Shown piece by piece: positions 26,038 to 35,150 of a DNA stretch of 64,000 nucleotides. The number at the start of each line of letters is the position of its first letter. The stretch's first letter is position 1. The notes beneath the pieces are model-generated. The model was not told the origin of the DNA and did no database searches. It saw only the letters and a program-made list of their open reading frames with translations. The position numbers and the translations under genes are program-made. Origin of the DNA: Amycolatopsis mongoliensis (GTDB lineage Bacteria; Actinomycetota; Actinomycetes; Mycobacteriales; Pseudonocardiaceae). The DNA is taken from positions 2,170,001 to 2,234,000 of the forward strand of contig NZ_CP127295.1 of assembly GCF_030285665.1 (NCBI RefSeq), in the 5' to 3' direction.

Positions 26038-27315
26038 TCAGTCGAGTGGGAGGTCGAACGCGACGAGCGTGCCGAGACTGGGCGAGGAGTTCAGGAAGAA
26101 CTTGCCGCCTGCGGCATCCGCGCGTTCGGCAAGATGACGCAGGCCACGAGTCGCGACGCCTTGGGGGACGCCGGAACCGTTGTCCCGGACACGGAGTTTC
26201 ACGCCGCCGGAGTCCCTGGTCAAGGTCACGCGGGTTTCGCTCGCGCCGGAGTGTCTGACCACATTGGACAGTGCTTCGCGCAGGGCGGCCCGGATGTGGT
26301 CGGCGCGTTCCGCGGGGATGTCGGCGAATTCGCCGGACAGCTCCAGGGTCGGCGGGTACCCGAGCAGCTCGCCGGCGATGCGGACCTCGCCGCGCGCCGA
26401 CTCGGCGAGGTCGGTGGGCGTGCCGGTGTCGTGGCGAGGCTCCGGTGACCTCAGCGCGCGCACGGTGCCCCGGATCTCCTCGATGGTCTGGTCCAGCTGG
26501 TCGATCGCATCCGAAAGCCGCGCGCCGTCGGCCTGGGCGAACCGCTTGCGCATGTTGCGCCGAACCCGGTCGAGCTGCATCCCGGCGCCGTAGAGCCGCT
26601 GGACGATGACGTCGTGGAGCTCGCGAGCGATCCGCTCCCGCTCTTCGTAGAGCGCGACGCGGTGACGAGCGTTGGCGCCTTCGGCAAGAGCGAGCACGAC
26701 CCCGGCCTGGGCGGCGAAGGCGACGAGCATCTCGACGGTCCCGGCGGAGAACGGCTCGCGCCCCCGCTTCCGGTAGACGGTGAGCGCCCCGAGAACACGC
26801 CCCCCGGACCCGAACGGCGCGGCGGCGAACGGCCCATAGCCATGGAGTTCGGCGGGAACGTAGGGCGCGGTCCGCGGGTCGACGATGAAGTCGGCGCTGG
26901 CAATGGGCTCACCACCCCGGGCAACCTGCCCGGCTGCGGAGTCGGCGGGGAGGGCAAGCCCCCGCAAGGCCTCCCCGGCGCTCAGCCCGCTTGCCGCGGT
27001 GGCGGCGGCGGTGTCCTCCGCGGGGGTTGCCGGTTCGGCCGCCGCCGGGTGGGCGCCGGCGTAGTGCGCGGCTTCGACCACCACTCGGCCGTCTTCGGCG
27101 CTCACCATGGCCAGGCCCAGGTCCGCGTCGGCGAGTTCGGCCGCCCTGGCGACGACCGTGTCCAGCACCGCTCCCGGGTCGTCGCCGGACAGGGCGGTGC
27201 TCGTGATCTCGGTGGCGGCGGACAGCGCCCGCGCGGCAAGCGTCGGATCCATGAGTTCCGCCATTATCGCGCGGTGCCTCGGCGGCGCGGCAAGCACGCT
27301 TCGAGAATCGATCAC
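26038..27315 (-). CDS. GAF-domain sensor histidine kinase (DevS-like)
   Basis: A 425-aa cytoplasmic kinase with one GAF domain (about 45-215), a HisKA_3 dimerisation box ERIARELHDVIVQ with H234, and a HATPase_c domain (about 325-425: N box ALREALSNVVRHS, G box DNGSG). No transmembrane helix. The GTG start overlaps the cydDC stop by 4 bp (GTGA), placing it last in the cytochrome bd operon; an ATG at 27264 is an alternative. Signal sensed is unknown; redox or oxygen is likely from the context. Confidence 0.9.
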   Translation of the reverse strand: MIDSRSVLAAPPRHRAIMAELMDPTLAARALSAATEITSTALSGDDPGAVLDTVVARAAELADADLGLAMVSAEDGRVVVEAAHYAGAHPAAAEPATPAEDTAAATAASGLSAGEALRGLALPADSAAGQVARGGEPIASADFIVDPRTAPYVPAELHGYGPFAAAPFGSGGRVLGALTVYRKRGREPFSAGTVEMLVAFAAQAGVVLALAEGANARHRVALYEERERIARELHDVIVQRLYGAGMQLDRVRRNMRKRFAQADGARLSDAIDQLDQTIEEIRGTVRALRSPEPRHDTGTPTDLAESARGEVRIAGELLGYPPTLELSGEFADIPAERADHIRAALREALSNVVRHSGASETRVTLTRDSGGVKLRVRDNGSGVPQGVATRGLRHLAERADAAGGKFFLNSSPSLGTLVAFDLPLD

Positions 27316-30300
27316 GACACCGGCACCCGCGCGACGACCCGGCCGTCGCGAACCTCGAGGACCACGTCCGCGCCGTCAGCCTCCTCCGCCCGGTGGGTCA
27401 CGTGCACCACGGTCCGCCCCGCCAGCTCCTCACGCAGGTGGTCGCGGACAACCTGCGCCGTCGGCTCGTCGAGGTGGGCGGTCGGCTCGTCGAGCAGCAC
27501 GAGCCCCGCCGACGGCGCCCCGAGCAACGCCCGCGCCAGCGCGACGCGCTGCGCCTGGCCACCCGACAGTCCGCTGCCACCGCTGCCCAGCACCGTCGAC
27601 GGCTCGACATCGGCGAGCGCGGCCTGCCGCAACGCCTCGCGCAGGTCGTCCGCCGTTGCCGCCGGCTGCGCGAGACGGAGGTTCTCGGCCACGGTGGTAC
27701 CGGCGAGCATCGGCTCCTGAGGCGCCCACGCGACCCGGTCCGGGACGGCGACCACACCGCGCCGGGGAGCGAGAAAGCCCAGCAGCGCGGCGACGAGAGT
27801 CGACTTGCCGGCACCGCTCGGCCCCACGACCGCGGCGTAGGTGCCCGGCGCCAGGTCGAGGTCGACATCGCGCAGGATCACGGGCCCGCCCGGCCAGCCG
27901 AGATCGGCCCCGCACAGCACCACGCGACGCTCGGCATCCACCTCGGCCGGCTCATCGCGCAACCGCACCTCAGCCTCGGCCAGCACACCGCGCAGCCCGG
28001 CCCCAGCTTCTTCCGGCGCACCGCGCAGCCCGGCCTCGTGCGCCACGCCGCGATGCCCGGCCGCCGCCGCATCCAAGGCGGCACCCCGCCGGGTCTCCCC
28101 AGCTCGGGTGCTCTCCGCCAGCCGCAGCCGGGCGTGCTGGAGGGTGTCCCAGTGCTGCGCGGCCGGCGGGAGCAGCGCCAGCACCTCCGCCAGCGCCAGC
28201 GGCACCAGCGCCAGCAGCGGCGCGAGCACCGGTTCGAGGCTTCCCGCCGCGACCGCCTGGGCAGCCAGCTCGGTGCTGACCACCGCGCCCGCTCCGCAGG
28301 CCAGCGTGATCAGTGCTTCTGCCGCGCCCACGCCGAACGCCTGACGGCGCGCCTGCCGCACCAGGCGCGTGTCCGCCTCCGTGAGCGCGCGGCGGTGGTC
28401 GCGGTCCGTGCCGAACGCCAGCAACTCCGCCGCCGCCTCGAACAGCACCAGGACACGCGACGCCACTTCGCGACGGCCATCCGCCAGCACCGTCGTCGCG
28501 CGGCGTTCGGCGCGCAGTGCCACCCACGGTGCGCACAGCCCCACCGCCACCGCCGCCGCGAGCGCCAGGCCGGCCGCGGGCAGCACCCACGTCTGCACGG
28601 CGATCGCGCCCGCCGCGACCAGCGCCACCACCAGCGGCGGCGACACCACCCGCGGCAGCAGGTCGCGGACCGTGTCTACGTCGGCGACCAGGCGACGCTG
28701 CCCCTCGCCCGCGCGCGGGCCCCGCGCGGGACCGAGCCGGACCAGCGAATTCCACAGCCGCACCCGGAGGCGGCCGGCGATGCGGAACGCGGCGTCGTGC
28801 GTGACCAGCCGTTCGACGTACCTCAGCGCGGCGCGGCCCAGCCCGAACGCGCGGACGCCGACCACCGCGACCGTCAGGGTCAGGATCGGCGGCTGCTGCG
28901 ACGCCTTGGCGATCAGCCAGCCCGACGTCGCCGTCAGCGCCACCCCCGCCAGCAGCGCGAGCGCGCCCAGTGCCGCGCCGCCGAAGAGCCGGCCGTCGAG
29001 CAGTGCCCGCCACGGCAGCGGCGACACCGGATTGTCCACAGTGGACTCAGCAGCCGGCGGCGAGACGCCGGGCGGCAGGTCGACCGCCGCCGTGTGCTCG
29101 TGGGCCGCGATGATCGCCGCCGCGCCGTCGTCGACCGCTCGCTGGACCGCGTCGAGCACCAGGCGTGCGTTGGCCTCGTCCAGGTGGGCCGTCGGCTCGT
29201 CGAGCAGGAGCAACCACGCGCCATCCCGAACTCGCCGGAGCGCCCGGGCGACCGCGACGCGTTGACGCTGCCCCAGCGAAAGCCGGGCCACCGGACGGTC
29301 CGCGAGCCCGGTCAGGCCGAGTTCGGCGAGCAAGGCGCCGGAACCCACCTCTTCGCGAACCGTCCCGCCGGTGAACACGGGCGACTGCGGCACCCACGCG
29401 ACCTGCTCGCGCCAGCGCGCGACGTCGGCGTCGGCCAGGTTCGTCGAGCCGACCGTGACGACGCCGTCGTGAGCCGGGACGAAGCCGAGCAGCGTCGAGA
29501 GCGTCGTCGACTTGCCGCCACCACTCGGCGCGCGGAGCCAGACCGTCTTGCCCGGGCGGACGGTGAACGTCTCTCCGTCGGGCGCGAACCCGCCGCGTCG
29601 CGCCACCCGCAGGGAAGACACGCGCACCTCGCCCCGCGCCGGGACCGCGGTCCCGGACGGGGGCGCCGGTACCGCCAGCAGGTCGGCGACGCGCCGGACC
29701 GCTTCGACGCCGTCCTCGCTGGCGTGGAACGCGGCGCCGACCGCGCGCAGCGGCTGGTAGCACTCCGGCGCGAGGATCAGCACGCCCAGCCCGATGGCCA
29801 GCGGCAGGTTCCCGCCGACCAGCCGGACGCCGATCACCACCGCGACGAGCGCGACCGACAGCGTCGCGATCAGTTCCAGCACGAACGCCGAGGAGAACGC
29901 GACCTTCAACGTCTTGAGCGTCGCGCGGCGATGGCGTTCGGACAGCTCCCGGACCGTCTCGCCCTGCGCGGCGGCGCGGCGGAACGCGGTCAGCACCGGC
30001 AGCACGCGCACGAGCTCCAGCAGCCGTTCGGACAGCCGGTGGGTCGCGTCGGCCGCGCCGGCGACGCGCCCGGCCGTGTACTTGCCGACGAGGATCGCGA
30101 ACACCGGGAGCAGCGGCACGGTGAGCGCGACGATCACGCCGGACGGCCAGTCGGCGAACAGGATCGCCGCGCCGGCGCCGAGCGGCACGACCGCCGCCGT
30201 CACCAGCGCGGGCAGGTACTCGCGGAAGTACGCGTCGAGCGCGTCGAGACCGCGGGTGGTGAGCGCGGTCAGCTCGCCGTGGCCGCGGCGGGCGATCCAC

Positions 30301-30680
30301 TCGGGGCCGAGGCGCAGCACGTGGTCGACGGCTTTCGCGCGCAGCTCGCGGTGCGCGGTCGCAGCCGCGCGGGCGGAGACCGTGCGCACCGCCCAGCCGG
30401 TCCCAGCACGCGTCGCGACGAGCGCGAGCAGCGCGGCCAGCTGGGCGGTGCGTCCCCCGGAACCTGCTCCGACGATCGCCGCGAGGACGTCCGCGAGCAG
30501 GAATGCCTGGGCCACCAGCGCGGCGGCGTTGAGGAAGGAGAGGAACCCCACCAGGGCCAGCGCCCGGCGCACGGCCGGCACGAGGGCCGGCAGTGCGCCG
30601 AGCGGGCCCTTTCCCGGCCGCGCCGAGTCCACTGTGGACTCCGAGGCGGAAAGGGGAGCGCGGCCGGGAAGCTTCGTCAT
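27312..30680 (-). CDS. cydCD: Fused CydDC thiol/heme ABC exporter
   Basis: A 1122-aa fusion of two ABC half-transporters needed for assembly of cytochrome bd oxidase by exporting cysteine/glutathione-type thiols or heme. The CydD half (1-540) has six membrane helices, Walker A APSGGGKST, signature LSLGQRQRV and Walker B LLLLDEP. The CydC half (about 570-1122) repeats this with GPSGAGKST, LSGGQAQRV and LVLLDEP. The linker before the second ATPase contains imperfect GLRG/EA repeats. The start is ATG 30680, overlapping the cydB stop (ATGA). Two copies of the 13-bp palindrome lie within the gene. Confidence 0.95.
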   Translation of the reverse strand: MTKLPGRAPLSASESTVDSARPGKGPLGALPALVPAVRRALALVGFLSFLNAAALVAQAFLLADVLAAIVGAGSGGRTAQLAALLALVATRAGTGWAVRTVSARAAATAHRELRAKAVDHVLRLGPEWIARRGHGELTALTTRGLDALDAYFREYLPALVTAAVVPLGAGAAILFADWPSGVIVALTVPLLPVFAILVGKYTAGRVAGAADATHRLSERLLELVRVLPVLTAFRRAAAQGETVRELSERHRRATLKTLKVAFSSAFVLELIATLSVALVAVVIGVRLVGGNLPLAIGLGVLILAPECYQPLRAVGAAFHASEDGVEAVRRVADLLAVPAPPSGTAVPARGEVRVSSLRVARRGGFAPDGETFTVRPGKTVWLRAPSGGGKSTTLSTLLGFVPAHDGVVTVGSTNLADADVARWREQVAWVPQSPVFTGGTVREEVGSGALLAELGLTGLADRPVARLSLGQRQRVAVARALRRVRDGAWLLLLDEPTAHLDEANARLVLDAVQRAVDDGAAAIIAAHEHTAAVDLPPGVSPPAAESTVDNPVSPLPWRALLDGRLFGGAALGALALLAGVALTATSGWLIAKASQQPPILTLTVAVVGVRAFGLGRAALRYVERLVTHDAAFRIAGRLRVRLWNSLVRLGPARGPRAGEGQRRLVADVDTVRDLLPRVVSPPLVVALVAAGAIAVQTWVLPAAGLALAAAVAVGLCAPWVALRAERRATTVLADGRREVASRVLVLFEAAAELLAFGTDRDHRRALTEADTRLVRQARRQAFGVGAAEALITLACGAGAVVSTELAAQAVAAGSLEPVLAPLLALVPLALAEVLALLPPAAQHWDTLQHARLRLAESTRAGETRRGAALDAAAAGHRGVAHEAGLRGAPEEAGAGLRGVLAEAEVRLRDEPAEVDAERRVVLCGADLGWPGGPVILRDVDLDLAPGTYAAVVGPSGAGKSTLVAALLGFLAPRRGVVAVPDRVAWAPQEPMLAGTTVAENLRLAQPAATADDLREALRQAALADVEPSTVLGSGGSGLSGGQAQRVALARALLGAPSAGLVLLDEPTAHLDEPTAQVVRDHLREELAGRTVVHVTHRAEEADGADVVLEVRDGRVVARVPVS
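29034..29046. repeat. 13-bp palindrome, copy 3
   Basis: An exact GTCCACAGTGGAC on the plus strand at the CydD-CydC domain junction, encoding STVD on the minus strand. Confidence 0.7.
30627..30639. repeat. 13-bp palindrome, copy 4
   Basis: GTCCACTGTGGAC (the complement form) near the 5' end of cydDC, encoding STVD at about residues 15-18. Confidence 0.7.
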
Positions 30681-31684
30681 GGTGCGTGGACCGCCGGGAT
30701 GTGCTGGGTGCCGATGCGCTTGCGGAACACCCAGTACGTCCAGCCCTGGTAGATCAGCACGGCGGGGGCGCCGAACACGGCGACCCAGGTCATGACGGTC
30801 AGGGTGTACGGGCTCGACGCGGCGCCTGCGATGGTCAGGGTGTTGGCGGCGTCGAGCGTCGAGGGCAGCACGTTCGGGAAGAGCGCGCCGAACATCGTGA
30901 CGGCGGTCCCGGCGATGACCACGCCGAGCGCGGCGAAGGCCTGCCCGTCGCGGTCGGCGCGCAGCCGCAGCCAGGCGACCGCCGCGGCGACGGCGCTGAT
31001 CCCGAACGCGAGCAGCGTCCACAGGGTGCCCGTGCGCCACTGGACGACCGAGAGGAACGCGACCATCGGCACCATCGCGAACGGGAGTGCCCTGATGGCC
31101 GTGGTCCGGGCGCGTTCCCGCAGCTCACCGCTGGTCTTGAGAGCGAGGAACGCCGCGCCGTGCGTGAGGGAGAAGGCGGCGATCGCGACCGCGCCGAGCA
31201 CGGTGTCCCAGCGGAAGGCGGCGAACGCGGAGCCGATGCGGTTGCCGTCGGCGTCGAGGGGCAGGCCGAGGACGGTGGTCGCGAGGATGAGACCGACGCC
31301 GAGCGGCGGGATCCACGAGCCGGCCACGATCACGCGGTCCCAGGAGCGGCGCCAGCGGTCGGAGTCGACCTTGCCGCGGTACTCGAACGCGACGCCGCGG
31401 CCGATGAGGGCGAGCAGCACGAGCAGGAGCGGCAGGTAGGCGGCCGAGAAGAGGCTGGCGTACCACTCGGGGAAGGCGGCGAACATGGCCCCGCCGGCGA
31501 CGATGAGCCAGACCTCGTTGCCGTCCCAGACGGGCCCGATGGTGTTGACCATGACGCGGCGCTCGGTGTTGTCCCGCGCGAGGACGGGCAGCAGCATGCC
31601 GACGCCGAAGTCGAAGCCTTCGAGGAAGAGGTAGCCGAGCCAGAAGAAGGCGATGACGACGAACCAGACCGTTTCGAGGGTCAT
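30677..31684 (-). CDS. cydB: Cytochrome bd ubiquinol oxidase subunit II
   Basis: A 335-aa integral membrane subunit of cytochrome bd oxidase. The N-terminus MTLETVWFVVIAFFWLGYLFLEGFDFG is characteristic; the FLEGFDFG signature sits in helix 1. It has about nine helices and usual length. The start is ATG 31684 behind GGAGGT; the upstream ORF extension lacks a ribosome-binding site. It is the second gene of cydA-cydB-cydDC-kinase and overlaps cydDC by 4 bp. Confidence 0.96.
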   Translation of the reverse strand: MTLETVWFVVIAFFWLGYLFLEGFDFGVGMLLPVLARDNTERRVMVNTIGPVWDGNEVWLIVAGGAMFAAFPEWYASLFSAAYLPLLLVLLALIGRGVAFEYRGKVDSDRWRRSWDRVIVAGSWIPPLGVGLILATTVLGLPLDADGNRIGSAFAAFRWDTVLGAVAIAAFSLTHGAAFLALKTSGELRERARTTAIRALPFAMVPMVAFLSVVQWRTGTLWTLLAFGISAVAAAVAWLRLRADRDGQAFAALGVVIAGTAVTMFGALFPNVLPSTLDAANTLTIAGAASSPYTLTVMTWVAVFGAPAVLIYQGWTYWVFRKRIGTQHIPAVHAP

Positions 31685-31715
31685 CGGGTACCTCCGACTG
31701 CTCGGTGGCCGTGAG

Positions 31716-31759
31716 TTATCCACAGATGGCCGAGTTGTCCACAGACCGGCTGTGGGTAA
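31716..31759. promoter_or_regulatory. Cluster of three DnaA-box-like 9-mers
   Basis: TTATCCACA (31716-31724), TTGTCCACA (31735-31743) and, on the other strand, TTACCCACA (31751-31759) lie in the 127-bp gap between cydA and cydB. All fit the DnaA consensus TTNTCCACA within one base. No dnaA, dnaN or gyr genes are nearby, so this is not oriC on present evidence. Confidence 0.6.
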
Positions 31760-31811
31760 CCCGGGAGAGTGATCGTGTTGTTACGTTGAGTACGAACCAC
31801 GGCTTGGCTCC

Positions 31812-33281
31812 TCAGTACGCGAAGGCGAGCGTGTCGCCTTCGGTCGTGTCGGAGTCCTTCGGAGGGGGCATCACCGCGTCGACCCCGCCACGGACGTACT
31901 TCCGCATCAGGTACAGCTCCACCACGCCCAGCGCCGCGTACACCGTGGTCAGCGCGATCAGCGAAGTCCACACCTCGCCCGTGGTCAGGCGGGAGACCGC
32001 CTGGGCCGTGAACATCCACACCCCGTCGACGCCCGAGGGGTTCGGGACGACCACGAACGGCTGACGGCCCATCTCCGTGAAGATCCAGCCCGCGCTGTTG
32101 CCCAGGAACGGCGTCGCGATGCCGCCGAGGACCAGGAGCGGGAACCAGCGGCCGCCGGGAAGGCGGCCGCGGCGCGTCAGCCACAGGGCCAGCAGTCCGA
32201 TGCCCGCCGACACCGCACCGAAGCCGATCATCATGCGGAAGCCCCAGTACGTCACCGGGAGGTTCGGCACGTAGTCGATCGGCTTGCCCGCCAGCGAACC
32301 CAGCGCCGGGTCGTCCGGGTAGTTCGTGCCGTACTTCGCCTGGTACTCGGTGATCAGGTCCTCGACGCCCTTGACCTCGGTCTTGAAGTCGTTGTGCGCC
32401 AAGAACGAGAGCAACGCGGGCACGTTGAACGTCTTCACGTCCTCGCAGTTCGACCCGGCCACGTCGCCGATCGCGATGATCGAGAAGCTCGCCGGCTTTT
32501 CCGTGTGGCACAACGCTTCCGCCGACGCCATCTTCATCGGCTGCTGCTCGAACATCAGCTTGCCCTGCGTGTCCCCCGTGATCGCGAGGACCGCGAACGC
32601 CGCCACGCCGACCCAGCCACCGAGGCGCAGGGAAGTCCGCCAGACGTCCTCGTGGTCACCGCGCCGCCAGAGGTGCCAGCCCGCGACGCCCACCAGGAAC
32701 GCCGCCGCCACCGAGAACGCGCCGGCCAGGGTGTGCGGGATCGCGGCCAGCGCCGTGTTGTTCGTCAGCACGGCCCAGATCGAGTTCATCGTCGGCTTGC
32801 CGTTCTCGAACGTCACGCCGACCGGGTGCTGCATCCACGAGTTCGCCGCCAGGATGAAGTACGCCGACGCCATCGTGGCCAGCGAAAACGCCCACGCGCA
32901 CGCCAGGTGCACCTTCTTCGGCAGGCGGTCCCAGCCGAAGATCCACAGGCCGAGGAAGGTCGACTCGACGAAGAACGCGACGAGCCCTTCCATCGCGAGC
33001 GGCGCGCCGAAGACATCACCGACGAAGCGCGAGTACGCGCTCCAGTTCATCCCGAACTGGAACTCCTGCACGATGCCGGTCACGACGCCCATCGCGAAGT
33101 TGACCAGGAGCAGCTTGCCCCAGAACTTGGTCATCTTCAGGTGCCGCAGCTCGCCGGTGCGGACCCAGCGGGTCTGCATCGCCGCGACCAGGATCGACAG
33201 CCCGATGGTCAGCGGGACCATCAGGAAGTGGTAGACGGTGGTGATGCCGAACTGCCACCGCGCTAGCTCAAGGACCTCCAC
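31812..33281 (-). CDS. cydA: Cytochrome bd ubiquinol oxidase subunit I
   Basis: A 489-aa heme-bearing subunit of cytochrome bd oxidase, oxidising quinol and reducing oxygen to water with high affinity. The N-terminus LARWQFGITTVYHFLMVPLTIGL contains the conserved heme-ligand histidine. The Q-loop region with its conserved K-x-A-A/E segment is present (KLMFEQQPMKMASAEAL), and the second heme ligand lies in the following helices. I start at GTG 33281, which matches the family N-terminus; a longer form from 33323 is possible. First gene of the cyd operon. Confidence 0.95.
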   Translation of the reverse strand: MEVLELARWQFGITTVYHFLMVPLTIGLSILVAAMQTRWVRTGELRHLKMTKFWGKLLLVNFAMGVVTGIVQEFQFGMNWSAYSRFVGDVFGAPLAMEGLVAFFVESTFLGLWIFGWDRLPKKVHLACAWAFSLATMASAYFILAANSWMQHPVGVTFENGKPTMNSIWAVLTNNTALAAIPHTLAGAFSVAAAFLVGVAGWHLWRRGDHEDVWRTSLRLGGWVGVAAFAVLAITGDTQGKLMFEQQPMKMASAEALCHTEKPASFSIIAIGDVAGSNCEDVKTFNVPALLSFLAHNDFKTEVKGVEDLITEYQAKYGTNYPDDPALGSLAGKPIDYVPNLPVTYWGFRMMIGFGAVSAGIGLLALWLTRRGRLPGGRWFPLLVLGGIATPFLGNSAGWIFTEMGRQPFVVVPNPSGVDGVWMFTAQAVSRLTTGEVWTSLIALTTVYAALGVVELYLMRKYVRGGVDAVMPPPKDSDTTEGDTLAFAY

Positions 33282-33360
33282 GTGGTCCAGCGTGCTCCGG
33301 GGCCGGGACCACGGCCAGATCAAGTGGTCCTGTCCGGCCCAGGACCAACGTCCTGGGTGA

Positions 33361-34320
33361 CTACAGCTGGTCGAGTGCCTGCCGCGCCTCGTCCGCCACC
33401 GTCCGCCGCGGCCCGGCGGAACCCAGCCCGAGGACGTGCTCCAGCGCCAGCGCGTACGCCGTGTCGAACGCCCTGTCCGCGGCTACCGGGAGGTCCGGCC
33501 GGACGCCGGTGCCTTCCCAGTTCTCCCCCGTCTCCGGGTGGAACGAGCGCGCGATCGACACCGTCACGTCGAGGTAGGTGTCCACTTTGTACTGCTCACG
33601 CGGGTGGGCGCCGCCGCGGGTCGCCTCCCCCACCGTCTTCGCCCGGCCCTGCTGCTGGAGCGAGAACGCGAGGTCCTCGCCGCCGGAGAAGGTCTTCGGC
33701 CCGGTCAGCACCCAGACCGGCTTGGTGCCGCCGAACCGCAGGCCCGGGACGTACGGCAGGGTCCACATCTGCGTCGTCCGGTGGCCCTCGCGCTCGTAGA
33801 TGTCGAGGTAGTGGACCTGTTCGTCGACGAGGTAGGTCTGCAGCAGCGCGCTCGTGCCGGGGCTGCCCCCGCGGTTGCGGCGGACGTCGAGCAGGAGCGC
33901 GTCCGCCGGCGCGAGCAGCGTCATCGCCGCCGCGATCGCGGGTCCGGCCAGCTCGGGCGGGTAGAGCATCGTCGTGTCGAGGTAGCCGACGTTGCCGGCC
34001 AGCCGCCGGACCTCGGCGATGCCGAAGCTCTCCAACTCGGCCTCGAACCGGTACCCGGCGGAGTTCATGGCCGCGTCGCCGTCGTCGGCGACCGGGTCGG
34101 CGTGGTGGCGCAGCCGCAGGTGCTGGTCGCCGTTCACCGACTGCAGGTCCGCTGTGACGAGCGTCGCGAATTCCGCGTCGCCGAGCCCGTCGTACGCGCC
34201 TTCGCCGAGACGCTGGCGAAGCACTTCGGCCAGCTTCGTCGCGACGTCCGGGAACACGTAGTGAGCTTCCAACCGGCTGATGACTTCGTCGACCTGCGCA
34301 GCGCGCACCTCAGACCCCAT
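33361..34320 (-). CDS. S41 family peptidase (IRBP/tricorn-core type)
   Basis: A 319-aa serine peptidase-like protein. The N-terminal helical domain (VISRLEAHYVFPDVATKL) is typical of the IRBP-like S41B group. The core contains LLDVRRNRGGSPG and the nucleophile region LTGPKTFSGGEDLAFSL, with Ser in TFSGG. A GEATRGGAH motif follows, as in the family. No signal peptide, so it is cytoplasmic. Start is ATG 34320; a longer form from 34344 would add eight residues. The biological substrate is unknown. Confidence 0.88.
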   Translation of the reverse strand: MGSEVRAAQVDEVISRLEAHYVFPDVATKLAEVLRQRLGEGAYDGLGDAEFATLVTADLQSVNGDQHLRLRHHADPVADDGDAAMNSAGYRFEAELESFGIAEVRRLAGNVGYLDTTMLYPPELAGPAIAAAMTLLAPADALLLDVRRNRGGSPGTSALLQTYLVDEQVHYLDIYEREGHRTTQMWTLPYVPGLRFGGTKPVWVLTGPKTFSGGEDLAFSLQQQGRAKTVGEATRGGAHPREQYKVDTYLDVTVSIARSFHPETGENWEGTGVRPDLPVAADRAFDTAYALALEHVLGLGSAGPRRTVADEARQALDQL

Positions 34321-34494
34321 GGCTGCCAACCTACCCCAGCCCACAATCGAATTTTCGGTGCGCCGAAAAAATTTGTGCGACGCGACTTGATGACAAATTC
34401 ATGACCACCGATCCGGCAATTTCGCGGAAGCCATCAGCTTGCGGCGTTCCGAAACTCCCCTTTATCGTTGCAGTGAAAGGGGCGAGAAATACTC

Positions 34495-35094
34495 ATGACT
34501 TCCGCGATGGTGGCGCTGATCAGCGCGTTCGGCCTGGTCCTCGCCGTGGAGCTGCCGGACAAGACGCTGGTGGCGACGCTGGTGCTGACCACCCGTTTTC
34601 GCGGTGGCCCGGTATTCGCCGGGGTCTGCGCGGCGTTCGCACTGCAAAGCGTCATCGCGGTCGCGTTCGGCAGCGTGCTGACGCTGTTGCCGGACGTCGT
34701 CCTTTCGCTGGTCGTCGCGTCGATGTTCGGCCTCGGCGCTTTCATGCTCCTTCGCGAGGGATTCAGCGAAGCGGACGAAGCAGGTGAAGACGCTTCGCGC
34801 GTCGGCCCCGTCCCGCTGTCCTTCGCGCGCTCCGCGATGACGTCGTTCGGCGTGCTCTTCGCCGCCGAGTGGGGCGACGCCTCCCAGCTCGCGACGGCGA
34901 GTCTCGCCGCCCGCATCGGCAACCCCGTCGCCGTCGGCGTAGGCGCGTTCACCGCGCTCATCGTCGTGGCCGGGCTCGCGGTGTTCATCGGCGCGAAGAT
35001 CCGCAGCCGGATCCGCCCGAAGCTGATCCAGCGCTGCGCCGGCTTCGCGTTCGCCGGGTTCGCGGCGTTCGCGCTGGTCCAGCTGGCCTTCTGA
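34495..35094 (+). CDS. TMEM165/GDT1 family cation exchanger
   Basis: A 199-aa membrane protein with six helices and two copies of the UPF0016/GDT1 motif: ELPDKT in helix 1 (about 19-24) and EWGDAS in the second half (about 123-128). GDT1 proteins export Mn2+ or Ca2+ in exchange for protons (family knowledge). The first motif has Pro in place of the usual Gly (ExGDK/RT), while the second is canonical. Its upstream gap of 150 bp from the divergent S41 gene is A/T-richer and may hold promoters. Confidence 0.9.
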   Translation: MTSAMVALISAFGLVLAVELPDKTLVATLVLTTRFRGGPVFAGVCAAFALQSVIAVAFGSVLTLLPDVVLSLVVASMFGLGAFMLLREGFSEADEAGEDASRVGPVPLSFARSAMTSFGVLFAAEWGDASQLATASLAARIGNPVAVGVGAFTALIVVAGLAVFIGAKIRSRIRPKLIQRCAGFAFAGFAAFALVQLAF

Positions 35095-35150
35095 CCGCTG
35101 TTTCACAGGTTCGCCCGGTAACCTTTCGGAAACGAAAGGGTGGAAGCCAG

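Noticed and set aside
27393..30752. 1119-aa open frame on the plus strand
   Set aside because: It is antisense to cydDC, has an unnatural Arg/His/Gln-rich composition and no ribosome-binding site.
31685..31811. A chromosomal origin at the DnaA boxes
   Set aside because: No dnaA, dnaN, gyrB or parAB genes nearby and only three boxes, so a regulatory or titration site is more likely.
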